From Streptomyces calvus (GTDB lineage: Bacteria; Actinomycetota; Actinomycetes; Streptomycetales; Streptomycetaceae), in assembly GCF_006782915.1 (NCBI RefSeq), contig NZ_VCNP01000019.1:1-64000 (forward strand): a stretch of DNA of 64,000 nucleotides. The letters are read 5' to 3'. The translations under genes were made by a program, and so were the position numbers. Shown here in pieces: positions 30,184 to 39,004 of this stretch. The stretch's first letter is position 1. Each line of letters begins with the position of its first letter. Below the pieces are notes generated by a model. The model searched no databases and was not told the DNA's origin. It saw nothing but the letters and a program-made list of their open reading frames with translations.

Positions 30184-32460
30184 TCACCGCGTCCTCACGG
30201 GGAGGACGCGGTCTTCTCCGGCGACCAGGTCGAGCGGCTCGGCGCCGGCGGAAGTCCACAGGTCGATGCGGCAGGTGCGGGTCGGGTGGAGGACGGCGGT
30301 GGCACCGTCCGGGGACCAGGTGAGGTCGAGTACGGCGCCGAAGCGGGTGCGCACCCCGCGCAGCCGCCCGCGGGCGCACGCCGCCGGCGGCGCGGGCAGC
30401 AGGACCAGCCGGTCGGGGGTGGACTGCACCAGCGCCTCGATCAGCACGGCGGGCAGGGTGTGGGCGGCGTCGGCGTTGTAGACGTCGCGGCGCGGATAGT
30501 GCGCGCTCATCAGGGAGTCGTGGAAGAAGTCGCCGTCGAGGACCCGGCCGAGTGCCCGGGCGACCCGCTCGCCGTCCCGGAGGCGGGCCGCGATCAGCGC
30601 GTGGTGCAGGTGCCCGTGCGCGGAGTCGTTCTCGGCGCCGCGCAGTTCCAGGGCGCGGTGCGCGGCGGCGGCCAGGTCGGGGGTGTCGTACGGGGTGATC
30701 TCGTCCAGCGGCCACACGCCGTGGAGATGGCTGAGGTGGCGGTGGTCGTAGGAGTCCTCCAGGTCCGGCCAGGCCCATTCGGCGAGCGCGCCGTCGGCGT
30801 TGATGCGGTGCGGCGGCAGCCGGTGGGCGAGCGTCCGCCACCGGTCGGCGTGCTGCGGGTGGTACGCGGCCGCGGTCAGCAGGGCGTGGCGGGCCGCGGA
30901 GAGGTCCATGGCCGCGTTGATCGCGCCCCAGCTGCCGTTGGCGGGCCGGTTCTCGGGTGAGTAGGAGGGCACGACGACGAGGCGGCCGGCGCTGTCGGTG
31001 CGGGTGAGGAAGTCCTCGTAGAACAGGGCGACTTCGGCGAGCGCGGCGGCGGTGTCCGGGTCCCGTTCGCCGTAGGTCTCGTCGTGGTCGACGAGGGGCT
31101 TGAGCAGCCAGTCGGCACCGGCGGTCCACAGGTGCAGGGGGTACTCGCGGCTGAAGTGGTGGCTGTGGCCGCACTCGCCGTCGGTGTGCGCGGGCGCGAC
31201 CACGCCCCGCGTGCCGAAGACGGCGCGGGCGTTGTCCCGCCAGTCGGGGAGTTGACGGTGGATCAGGTAAGCCAGTGCCCGGGTGACTTCGGGGAGGGCC
31301 GCGGCGGTGGCGGACGCGGTCTGGAGGTTGAGGTTGGCGTCGGTGGTGAAGGCGCCGGACCAGGCGGTGTCCCAGTCGCCGGTCCACAGTCCGGTGAGCC
31401 GGGGCGGGAGCAGACCGGCGGACGACAGCAGGTGGTAGCGGCCGGCCGCGAAGAGCCGTTCGAGCAGGGCGGCGCTGCCCGGCCGGGTCAGCAAGGCGGA
31501 GCCGGGCAGGGCGCGTTCGTCCGGGTCGGCGGCCAGGTCGAGCGTGACCCGCTCGTAGGCGGCGCGGTGCGGGCGCACGTGCCGGGCGAGGAGATCGCCG
31601 TACGCGGCGTCACCGCACACGTCCGCACCGGGCGAGGTGCGGTCGTACGCGGGTCTTCCCCCGGTGAGCAGGGCGCGCAGGGCGCTGCCCTCGGCGGTGA
31701 CGTCCGCCTCCCCGGTGTGCCGGTGCACGCGGGTGAGCAGCAGCACCGACCGGGCTCCGTCGACGCGCAGGCCGGGCGGGGCCAGGGCGGTCCGGCCGCC
31801 GCCGACGGCGACGAGGGTGACACCGGTGTAGCCGAGGTCGCTGCGCGGGTAGCGCACGCGCAGGCTGAGCAGCGCGCCTTCCGCGGTGAGGACGGCACCG
31901 TGGCCGACGCCCAGTGCGGCGGGGGCGCCGGGCAGGCGGTGGTCCAGGGAGACGTCGACGGTGAGTGCCGGTCCGGTGACGTACTGGACGATCACGTCGT
32001 CGGCGCGGGAGACGAAGACCCGGCTGGTCCAGCCGGTGCCGGCCGCCTCGGCGACGCCGGTGGTGAAGTCGAGCGTGCGCCGGTACCCGCCCGGGCCCCG
32101 GTCGCCGTCCGGGCGGCGCAGACGGATCTGGAAGGCCGGGTGGAAGGGCCGCACCCACTGCAGCGGGCGGCCGTCGGTGAAGCCCTCGGCGGCGGTCAGG
32201 TCGCCGGCCAGCAGCCGGTCCTGGAGGTCGGTCAGGCCCTCGGCCAGCCGGGGCGGCATCCGGTACCGGTCGTCGCCGTCGCCACCGTCGCCGTCGCTGT
32301 CGCCGGGGCGGACGAGCGTGTGGTGGGTGACGACGGTCCGGTCGTCGTTCGGATCGCCGAACGTGAGGGTGCCGTGGTGGCCGTTGCCGCTCAGGAAGGC
32401 GTCCTCCCAGCGGCCGGCCGGCCGGGGCTCCCAGGTGCCGTGGACGGGTGCGGACGTCAT
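30184..32460 (-). CDS. GH95-family glycosidase (alpha-L-fucosidase type)
   Basis: 758 residues from ATG 32460; no signal peptide, so cytosolic. The start M-T-S-A-P-V-H-G-T-W-E and N-terminal beta-domain W-E-D-A-F-L-S-G-N-G fit GH95. The alpha-barrel part carries T-D-A-N-L-N-L-Q near residue 375 (the paired Asn that activates water), S-Y-S-P-E-N near 502 (acid Glu) and H-R-H-L-S-H-L near 575. The family includes 1,2-alpha-L-fucosidases and also alpha-L-galactosidases, which act on xyloglucan side chains; which one this is cannot be told. Start overlaps the GH42 stop by ATGA. Confidence 0.88.
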   Translation of the reverse strand: MTSAPVHGTWEPRPAGRWEDAFLSGNGHHGTLTFGDPNDDRTVVTHHTLVRPGDSDGDGGDGDDRYRMPPRLAEGLTDLQDRLLAGDLTAAEGFTDGRPLQWVRPFHPAFQIRLRRPDGDRGPGGYRRTLDFTTGVAEAAGTGWTSRVFVSRADDVIVQYVTGPALTVDVSLDHRLPGAPAALGVGHGAVLTAEGALLSLRVRYPRSDLGYTGVTLVAVGGGRTALAPPGLRVDGARSVLLLTRVHRHTGEADVTAEGSALRALLTGGRPAYDRTSPGADVCGDAAYGDLLARHVRPHRAAYERVTLDLAADPDERALPGSALLTRPGSAALLERLFAAGRYHLLSSAGLLPPRLTGLWTGDWDTAWSGAFTTDANLNLQTASATAAALPEVTRALAYLIHRQLPDWRDNARAVFGTRGVVAPAHTDGECGHSHHFSREYPLHLWTAGADWLLKPLVDHDETYGERDPDTAAALAEVALFYEDFLTRTDSAGRLVVVPSYSPENRPANGSWGAINAAMDLSAARHALLTAAAYHPQHADRWRTLAHRLPPHRINADGALAEWAWPDLEDSYDHRHLSHLHGVWPLDEITPYDTPDLAAAAHRALELRGAENDSAHGHLHHALIAARLRDGERVARALGRVLDGDFFHDSLMSAHYPRRDVYNADAAHTLPAVLIEALVQSTPDRLVLLPAPPAACARGRLRGVRTRFGAVLDLTWSPDGATAVLHPTRTCRIDLWTSAGAEPLDLVAGEDRVLPVRTR

Positions 32461-34442
32461 GGGGCCAGCACCGCCGCTCCGTAGCGGCCGAGGGTGACCC
32501 GGCCGGTCACGGTGGTGTCCGTGAGCAGGTCGCGGTGGGTGCCCGCCACGTCCACGGTGACGGGCTCGCGGCCGTGGTTGAGCAGGAACAGCAGCCCGCC
32601 GCGGCGCACCGCCTCCACGCCGTCCGGCAGCCCGTCGAGCACCGGCCGCACGCCCGCGCCGTCGGCGGCGCGGGTCAGCAGCGCGCGCAGCGCCTCCGGC
32701 TCCGGGAGCGTCGAGACGTACCAGGCCCGGCCCTTGCGCAGGACGGCGGGCAGGCCGTCGAGTTCGCCGCCCCGGTAGCGGGTCGTCGTGTCGGCCGTGC
32801 CGTCGGGTTCGAGCTCCTCCGACCACAGCGTGCCGCGCAGTCCGCCCTCGCACTCGACGGTCTCGCCCGCCTCCAGCGGCCACCACTCGTGCAGGGTGCG
32901 GATGCCGAACAGGTCGCGCAGCCGGGCGTCCATGCCGCCGGGCCGCACCCGGTCGTCCCGGTCGGCGATCCCGGTCAGGAACCCGCAGACGAGTGTGCCG
33001 CCGCCGCGCACGTACGCGAGGAGGTTGTCGACGGCGGTGTCGGTGAGCAGGTACAGCCGCGGCACGACGACCATCCGGTAGCCGGACAGGTCGTGTTCGG
33101 GGTGGGCGAAGTCGGTGGCGAGGTGGGCCTGCCACAGGGCGCGGTGCCAGGCCGCGAGGACGTCCGGGTACGCGACCTCGCGCGAGGGGCGGGCCTCCTG
33201 GTCGCCGGCCCACCAGGAGTGCCAGTCGTGCAGCACCGCGACCTCGGCGGTCAGGTGCGTGCCGGCGACGTGCGGGCCGATCCGCCGCAGGTCCGCGCCG
33301 AGCTGCCGGACCTCCTGGTACGTGCGGCCCTGCTCACCGGCGTGCCCGACCATCCCGGAGTGGAACTTCTCCGCGCCCTGCCGGGACTGCCGCCACTGGA
33401 AGCAGCAGACGGCGTCCGCGCCGCGGGCCACGGCCTGGAGGGACCACAGGCGGTTGAGGCCGCGCGGCTTGGGGTGGTTCACGGCGCGCCAGTTGACGGC
33501 GCCGGCCGCCTGCTCCATCAGCATCCACGGGCCGCGCGCCTGGGAGCGGGTCATGTCCTGCACGAGCGCGCCGTGCTGGGCGGCGAGGGGGTCGCGCGGG
33601 TCGGGATAGAGGTCGACGGAGACGACGTCCTCCTCCTCGGCCCAGCGCCAGGCGTCCTGGCCGGCCCACAGCGGCATGAAGTTGGTGGTGACCGGCAGGT
33701 GCGGGGTGTGCCGGCGGACGATGTCGCGTTCGGCGGTGTAACACTCCAGGAGCATGTCGGAGGTGAAGCGCTTGAAGTCCAGCACCTGCGTGGGGTTCTT
33801 CAGGTAGTGGGCGCGGCGGGGCGGCAGCACCTCGGCCCAGTCGCCGTAGCCTTGGCTCCAGAAGGCGGTGCCCCAGGCCTCGTTGAGAGCGTCGAGGGTC
33901 CCGTACCTGTTCCGCAGCCAGTGACGGAAGCGGGCGGCGGCCTCGTCGCCCCAGTCGTAGGTGCAGTACTCGTTGTTGATGTGCCACATCGTCAGGGCCG
34001 GGTGGCCGCCGTAGCGGGCGGCCAGGTCCTCGGTGACGGCGGCGGCGCAGCGGCGGTAGGTGGCGCTGGAGTGGGAGAAGTGCTGCCGGCCGCCCCACCA
34101 CTCGGTGCGGCCGTCCGCGTCGCGGGGCAGGGTGTCCGGGTGGAGGTGGCCCATCCAGGGCGGCGGAGAGGCGGTCGGGGTGGCGAGGACGACTCCGATG
34201 CCGTTGCCGTGCATCAGGTCCATCAGCCGGTCCAGCCAGCCGAAGTTCCGCTCTCCCGGGCGTGGTTCGAGCTTCGACCAGGAGAAGACGCCGAGGGTGA
34301 CGGAGGTGACCCCGGCCTGTTTCATCAGGCGGACGTCCTCGTGCCAGGTCTCCTCGGGCCACTGCTCGGGGTTGTAGTCGCCGCCGAAGAGGACGCGGCC
34401 GCGGGTGGCGTCGTCGAGCGCGGGTCTTTTTCCGGTGGGCAT
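32457..34442 (-). CDS. GH42 beta-galactosidase
   Basis: 661 residues from ATG 34442, whose A is shared with the GH74 stop (TGATG). Cytosolic. TIM barrel begins R-V-L-F-G-G-D-Y-N-P-E-Q-W, the hallmark of GH42; acid/base Glu in W-H-I-N-N-E-Y near residue 157 and nucleophile in W-M-L-M-E-Q near 309. Trimerisation and C-terminal beta domains follow (VVVPRLYLLTD...). Normal length. In this setting it would remove beta-galactose from imported oligosaccharides. Confidence 0.94.
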   Translation of the reverse strand: MPTGKRPALDDATRGRVLFGGDYNPEQWPEETWHEDVRLMKQAGVTSVTLGVFSWSKLEPRPGERNFGWLDRLMDLMHGNGIGVVLATPTASPPPWMGHLHPDTLPRDADGRTEWWGGRQHFSHSSATYRRCAAAVTEDLAARYGGHPALTMWHINNEYCTYDWGDEAAARFRHWLRNRYGTLDALNEAWGTAFWSQGYGDWAEVLPPRRAHYLKNPTQVLDFKRFTSDMLLECYTAERDIVRRHTPHLPVTTNFMPLWAGQDAWRWAEEEDVVSVDLYPDPRDPLAAQHGALVQDMTRSQARGPWMLMEQAAGAVNWRAVNHPKPRGLNRLWSLQAVARGADAVCCFQWRQSRQGAEKFHSGMVGHAGEQGRTYQEVRQLGADLRRIGPHVAGTHLTAEVAVLHDWHSWWAGDQEARPSREVAYPDVLAAWHRALWQAHLATDFAHPEHDLSGYRMVVVPRLYLLTDTAVDNLLAYVRGGGTLVCGFLTGIADRDDRVRPGGMDARLRDLFGIRTLHEWWPLEAGETVECEGGLRGTLWSEELEPDGTADTTTRYRGGELDGLPAVLRKGRAWYVSTLPEPEALRALLTRAADGAGVRPVLDGLPDGVEAVRRGGLLFLLNHGREPVTVDVAGTHRDLLTDTTVTGRVTLGRYGAAVLAP

Positions 34443-36643
34443 CAGACGGGCTCCCCGTACTGGATGCCGCGCCCGTTGGTGGCGAGGTAGACCCGGCCGT
34501 ACACGCGCGGGTCGCCGGTGATCGTCTCGCCGGTCCAGCCCCACTGGTGGGCGTCGTCGTTGATCCGGACCCAGGTCTTCGCCTCGTCGTCGGAGCGGTA
34601 CACGGCGGTGACGGCCTCGGTGGCTCCGACCAGGTAGATCGCCGGGTAGGCGGCGCCGTCGGCGGCCTTGCCGAAGCCGAGGGTGTACGAGGCCCAGGGG
34701 CCGGCGGTCTTCGAGAAGCCCGCGCCGCCGTCCGTGGACCGGTAGAGCCCGTTCCACTTGGTGCTGAGCCACAGGTCACCGGACCGCCCGGGCGCCGCGA
34801 CCAGCTCGAACTGGCTGTCGCCGGACGGCAGCCCGGTCGCCCGCGCGGTGAAGGTCCGGCCGCTGTCGGTGCTGGCGAACAGCGTCCCGGTGCCGGTGTC
34901 GTACGCGTAGAAGCGCGTCGGGTCGGCCGGGTCGGCGACCGGCGTGGCGCCCTTCGGGAAGGAGGGGACCTCGGACCAGGTGGCGCCGTTGTCGGTGGAG
35001 CGGTGGGCCGGGTACCCGGTGCCGTCCCCGTGCACGAAGACCCACAGCAGCACGCTGCCGTCGGTGTTGGTGGCGATCGGCCCCGGTGCGTCCTTGCCGA
35101 GGGCGGGCTGGGCCGCGAAGGGCGCCCAGGTCCTCCCGCCGTCGTCGGAGTACGCGCCGTTGCCGTGGTCGCCCCAGCCGGTGCGCACGACGTACGACGG
35201 CCTGGCCGCGGCCAGGGCCAGTCCCGTCGCCGTGCCGAACACGGGGTTCGTGGCCATGCCGCGGGACGGGGACGCGGTGAGCCGCTCGTGGTACAGCACG
35301 CCGATGTCCCCGCATCCGCTGATCAGGTGCGCCTGCCCGGTCGGCGGCGAGAGCAACTGGCGCACGGACGTCTCCTCCAGGCCGCGGATCTGCGGCGCCC
35401 AGTGCCGCAGGTCCCGGGTGCCGTAGAGGGTGGCGCCGGTGCCGTACACGATGTGCTCGGAGTCGTACGGGTCGACGGCGAGCGCCTGGATCCACCAGCC
35501 GAACTTGGGCGCGGCCTCGCCCCAGGCGAGGTACGGCGTCTCGGAGACGTCGAGGACGGCGGTGTCCTTCAGCGAGCGCCAGCGGCGTCCGCCGTCGGTC
35601 GAGCGGTACAGGGTGTCGACGGCCGCCCAGCGGTTGTTGGTGGAGACGACGACGGTGCCGGGACGGCGGGCGTCGACGGCGACGCCGCCGTAGCCGAAGG
35701 TGTCGCCCGCGCCGTCCGGCCGCGCCGGGGTGACGTCGGTCCACTCGCCGGTGGCGGTGCGCAGTCTGTGCACGCTGCCGTCCACCTGCCCGTTGGGCCC
35801 GGGCGCGTCGGCGTAGGTGACGTACAGCTCGCGGGTGTGCCGGTCGTACGCGGCGCGGATCGGTACGCGCGCGGAGGGGCCGGACGGCTGCCCGGGGACC
35901 GCCTCCCAGGTGGTGCCGTCGACGGTGCGGAACAGGTTCGCGTCGCCGCCGTCGCCCCAGCCGGCGTAGACGGTGCGCCCGGCGGCCACGAGGAGCGTGA
36001 CGCCCTGGCCGGTGGCGGACGGCGTGGCCGGGAAGCCGGTCGCGGGCGTCCAGGTGGCGCCCCGGTCGGCCGAGGTGAGCAGCCCGTCGTGCCGGGTGCC
36101 GAGCCACAGGGTGTCGCTGTCGCGCGGGTCGACGAGCAGCCGCTCGCCGGCGCCCCGACCGTCCTCGTTGGCGCCGAGCTTCACGGTGAGGTCGGTGCGC
36201 CGCCAGGTGGTGCCGCGGTCGTCGGAGCGCAGCACCGCGCCGTCGCCGGCCCACGCCTGGGCGTAGGTGCCGCAGGCCAGGTAGAGGCGGTCGGGGTGGG
36301 CGGGGTCGACGGCGATCGCCTCGACGCCGAGCAGGTTCCAGTCGTCCCAGCCGAGGTGGTCCAGGAGCGGGATCCACCGTTCCCTCCGGTCGTCCCAGCG
36401 GTAGGCGCCGCCGATGTCGGTGCGGGCGTAGGCGAGGCCGCGTACGGCGGGGTGGAAGAGGACGCCGGTGATGAAGCCGGTGCCGCCGATGACGACGTTG
36501 CGCCAGCGGTAGGCGGCGTGCGCGGGCCCGGCGTGCGCGGGCCCGGCGTGCGCGGGCCCGGCGAGGGCGGGGGCACCGGCGACGGCGGCGACGGCCGCCG
36601 CTCCGGCGAGAACGGCACGCCGACCGGGAGAGGACGCGAACAT
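34442..36643 (-). CDS. Secreted GH74 xyloglucanase
   Basis: 733 residues from ATG 36643. The signal peptide has a twin-Arg pair (P-G-R-R-A-V-L-A-G) and then the pentapeptide G-P-A-H-A three times in a row, giving three A-H-A cleavage sites. The mature enzyme is a two-propeller GH74: many Asp-box-like S-T-D-G-G / S-x-D-x-G-x-T-W repeats, catalytic Asp76 in A-R-T-D-I-G-G-A-Y and a second Asp near 445 in G-C-G-D-I-G. GH74 is almost exclusively xyloglucan-active, so this gene is the best single clue to the substrate of the locus. No cellulose-binding module. It is 370 bp after the permease gene. Confidence 0.93.
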   Translation of the reverse strand: MFASSPGRRAVLAGAAAVAAVAGAPALAGPAHAGPAHAGPAHAAYRWRNVVIGGTGFITGVLFHPAVRGLAYARTDIGGAYRWDDRRERWIPLLDHLGWDDWNLLGVEAIAVDPAHPDRLYLACGTYAQAWAGDGAVLRSDDRGTTWRRTDLTVKLGANEDGRGAGERLLVDPRDSDTLWLGTRHDGLLTSADRGATWTPATGFPATPSATGQGVTLLVAAGRTVYAGWGDGGDANLFRTVDGTTWEAVPGQPSGPSARVPIRAAYDRHTRELYVTYADAPGPNGQVDGSVHRLRTATGEWTDVTPARPDGAGDTFGYGGVAVDARRPGTVVVSTNNRWAAVDTLYRSTDGGRRWRSLKDTAVLDVSETPYLAWGEAAPKFGWWIQALAVDPYDSEHIVYGTGATLYGTRDLRHWAPQIRGLEETSVRQLLSPPTGQAHLISGCGDIGVLYHERLTASPSRGMATNPVFGTATGLALAAARPSYVVRTGWGDHGNGAYSDDGGRTWAPFAAQPALGKDAPGPIATNTDGSVLLWVFVHGDGTGYPAHRSTDNGATWSEVPSFPKGATPVADPADPTRFYAYDTGTGTLFASTDSGRTFTARATGLPSGDSQFELVAAPGRSGDLWLSTKWNGLYRSTDGGAGFSKTAGPWASYTLGFGKAADGAAYPAIYLVGATEAVTAVYRSDDEAKTWVRINDDAHQWGWTGETITGDPRVYGRVYLATNGRGIQYGEPV
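36516..36560. repeat. 15-nt perfect tandem repeat, three copies, in the GH74 signal peptide
   Basis: Units at 36516, 36531 and 36546 are identical (GCGTGCGCGGGCCCG) and encode G-P-A-H-A three times on the minus strand. Exact identity suggests recent slippage expansion. Confidence 0.9.
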
Positions 36644-37013
36644 GACAGAGGACCTCGTATCGGGGGTGAGTGGAGACACCTGGAGGGGCGCGGGGCTGTG
36701 TCCGATATGCGGCTCCGCCGCGTGGGCGCGATCGGCCACAACCGGCCCGCGGCCGGAACGACCGCGCAGGCCCCGAAGCATCAGCGGGTGCTGGGGTCTG
36801 TCGTTCGGATCAGCGCGGCTGTGAGGTGCGGTGCCCTTTCGACCGGCCCGAGCGGGGTCCGGTGCGTGCAGCTGCACGGCGGAGGAGGGCGACAACGCGG
36901 TGGGGGTGCCCCCGCGCGAGCGGAGCCGAGCGTGGGGGAGTCGGCAACCGACGACAACGCCGCAGATGCGCGTGCCGGACCCCGCGACCCCGGGATGATC
37001 CGAACGACAGGCC
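36644..37013. other. 370-bp gap between GH74 and the permease gene
   Basis: Contains the MITE-like element described separately (36794-37014) and about 150 bp next to the GH74 start with no recognisable operator copy, small gene or strong terminator. A GH74 promoter here is possible but I cannot point to one. Confidence 0.6.
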
Positions 37014-37014
37014 C
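36794..37014. mobile_element. 221-bp MITE-like element with 19-bp terminal inverted repeats
   Basis: Left end 36794-36812 (GGGTCTGTCGTTCGGATCA) and right end 36996-37014 are inverted copies, 18 of 19 identical. There is no transposase gene inside. Read on the minus strand the right end is TA followed by GGGCCTGTC; that TA plus the first G forms the TAG stop codon of the permease gene. On the left the flanking dinucleotide is TG rather than TA. The layout fits a non-autonomous element of the TA-target (IS630/Tc1-like) kind, with copy 2 of the 41-nt repeat inside. Confidence 0.55.
36900..36940. repeat. 41-nt dispersed repeat, copy 2, inside the MITE-like element
   Basis: Same GTGGGGGT...GTGGGGGA layout as the copy within lacI, 35 of 41 identical. 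It is flanked by GACAACGC on both sides (36891-36898 and 36953-36960), which may be chance or a remnant of insertion. Confidence 0.75.
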
Positions 37015-37949
37015 TAACCCTTGACCGCACCCGTGAGCATCCCCTTCTTGAAGTGCTTCTGGACGAACGGCGACAGGACGGCGACCGGCAGCAGCGCCAT
37101 CACCATGACGGCCATCTGCACGGCCAGCCCGGACAGTTGCCCCGTCTTGATGGCCTGGCCGAGCCCGACCGGGGCCTCCTGCTTCTGCACCAGCTGGATC
37201 ATGACGTTCTGCAGCGGCAGCATGTCCTGGTCGTTCAGGTACAGGGACGCGTTGAACCAGGCGCTCCAGTACCCGACGGCGTAGAACAGCGTGATCACCG
37301 CGATCACCGCCCGGGACAGCGGCATGACGATCTGCCACAGGATCCGGATGTCGCCGGCCCCGTCGATGCGGGCGCTGTCGATCAGTTCCTGCGAGATGTT
37401 CATGAAGAAGCCGCGCAGGACCAGGATGTTGAAGACGCTGACCGCGCTCGGCAGGACCAGCGCGAGGTAGCTGTCCGTCAGGCCGAGCGACTGCACCAGC
37501 AGGTAGGTGGGGATGAGCCCGGCGCTGAAGAACATGGTGGCCAGCAGCAGCATCAGGATCCAGCGGTGGCCTAGGGAACCGCTGCGGGACAGGCCGTAGG
37601 CGCACAGCACCGACACCGCCATGGAGAACAGCGTGCCGACGGCGGTGACGACGACGCTGATGACGGCGGCGCGGGTGACCTGGCCGCCGCTGAGCAGCTC
37701 CTGGTAGGCGACGAAGGTGATGTCCTTCGGGATCATCACCAGCCCGCCGGCCTCGTCGATCGTGCGGCGCGAGGACAGGCTGGTCACGACGACGATCCAC
37801 AGCGGGAAGAGGATGCCCAGGCAGGCCAGCCCGAGCACCAGCGCCTTGCCGGCGAGCCCCGCCCGGCTCGGCGGTTCCTCCCACACCGGCCGGGGCGGGG
37901 CCGCCCACCGGCCGGAGGAGCGCGCGGATTCGTCGATCACGGCGGTCAC
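37014..37949 (-). CDS. Sugar ABC transporter permease, YtcP/LplC type
   Basis: 311 residues from GTG 37949, which overlaps the upstream permease stop (GTGA). Six membrane segments; cytoplasmic EAA loop (LIDSARIDGAGDIRILWQIV, split at the usual place). The sequence type (FNASLYLNDQDMLPLQNVMIQLV) is that of the YtcP/LplC group, which imports complex plant oligosaccharides together with 550-residue binding proteins. The final codon is a TAG supplied by the MITE-like element, so the C-terminus (K-G) may have been altered slightly by that insertion, though the F-K-K-G-M-L-T-G-A-V-K-G end looks complete. Confidence 0.93.
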   Translation of the reverse strand: MTAVIDESARSSGRWAAPPRPVWEEPPSRAGLAGKALVLGLACLGILFPLWIVVVTSLSSRRTIDEAGGLVMIPKDITFVAYQELLSGGQVTRAAVISVVVTAVGTLFSMAVSVLCAYGLSRSGSLGHRWILMLLLATMFFSAGLIPTYLLVQSLGLTDSYLALVLPSAVSVFNILVLRGFFMNISQELIDSARIDGAGDIRILWQIVMPLSRAVIAVITLFYAVGYWSAWFNASLYLNDQDMLPLQNVMIQLVQKQEAPVGLGQAIKTGQLSGLAVQMAVMVMALLPVAVLSPFVQKHFKKGMLTGAVKG

Positions 37950-38977
37950 TTCTTGTACACCCCCTGCTCGCCCATCAGGTGGGCCACCTTGTTCGCCGCC
38001 AGGACCAGGCCGAGGCTGATCACGCCCTTGACGAGTCCCGCGGCGGCGGCATAGCCGAAGTCCTGGTTGCGTACGCCGTTCCACCACACGAAGGTGTCCA
38101 GCACCTCGGCGGCGCCCGGCCCCACCGCGTCGCGTTGCAGCAGGATCTGTTCGAAGCCGACGGTCAGCGCGTCACCGACCCGCAGCACCAGCAGCAGCGC
38201 GATCACGGGGCGCAGTGCGGGCAGCGTGACGTGCCACATCCGGCGCCAGCGCCCGGCGCCGTCCATCGCGGCGGCCTCGTACAGGTCGGGGCTGACCGAG
38301 GCCAGCGCGGCGAGGAAGACGATGATGCCCCAGCCCGCGTCCTTCCACACGCTCTCCGCGGTGACCAGGAACTTGAACGTGCCGGGGTCGGTCATGATGT
38401 CGAGCCCGTCGTACCCGTGCGCGCGCAGCAGCTGCGACAGGATCCCGGCGCCGCCGAAGATCTGCTGGAAGACGGCGATGACCAGCACCCACGAGAAGAA
38501 GTGCGGCAGGTACAGGATGGCCTGCGAGATCGCCCGCACGCGGGGCCTGACCACGCTGTTGATGAGCAGCGCGAGCAGGATGGGGATCGGGAAGTACAGC
38601 ACCAGCTGGAGGATGAACAGCACCAGCGTGTTGCGCACCGCGTTCCAGAACGCGGAGTCCTCGAGGATCCGCTGGAAGTTCTCCAGTCCGACCCAGGGGC
38701 TGTTCAGGATGGAGACGACGCCGTTGTCGCTGATGTACGGGTCGTACTCCTGGAACGCGACGATGTTGCCGAGGATCGGCACGTAGTTGAAGAGCAGGAC
38801 CAGCAGCACGGCCGGCAGGGTCATCAGCAGCAGCACGCGGTCGCGCTTCAGCCTCAGCCGCAGGCTCTGCCCGGCGGCGGGCGGCTGCTTCGCGGACCCG
38901 GCGCCGCCGCGCGCCGCCGGGCGGTTGTTTTTCGCTTCGGCCTCGGTGTCGGTCCGAGGCACCGTGCTGTGGGACAC
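37946..38977 (-). CDS. Sugar ABC transporter permease, LplB/YteP type
   Basis: 343 residues. A hydrophilic N-terminal tail of about 45 residues (rich in Ala, Lys, Arg, Gln) precedes six membrane segments; the EAA loop reads E-A-A-A-M-D-G-A-G-R-W-R-R-M-W-H-V-T-L-P. Typical blocks F-N-Y-V-P-I-L-G and the D-x-G-x-G region (KDAGWGIIVFLAALASV) fit the LplB group. It lies 27 bp after the binding-protein gene and overlaps the second permease. No ATPase gene is present in the locus; in Streptomyces such importers share the MsiK ATPase encoded elsewhere (known for other sugars, inferred here). Confidence 0.93.
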   Translation of the reverse strand: MSHSTVPRTDTEAEAKNNRPAARGGAGSAKQPPAAGQSLRLRLKRDRVLLLMTLPAVLLVLLFNYVPILGNIVAFQEYDPYISDNGVVSILNSPWVGLENFQRILEDSAFWNAVRNTLVLFILQLVLYFPIPILLALLINSVVRPRVRAISQAILYLPHFFSWVLVIAVFQQIFGGAGILSQLLRAHGYDGLDIMTDPGTFKFLVTAESVWKDAGWGIIVFLAALASVSPDLYEAAAMDGAGRWRRMWHVTLPALRPVIALLLVLRVGDALTVGFEQILLQRDAVGPGAAEVLDTFVWWNGVRNQDFGYAAAAGLVKGVISLGLVLAANKVAHLMGEQGVYKK

Positions 38978-39004
38978 GGCGGTTCTCCTTGCCTCGGTAC
39001 CCGG

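Noticed and set aside
36644..37013. Additional LacI operator upstream of GH74
   Set aside because: No sequence resembling the AAGCGCTT core occurs in the gap.
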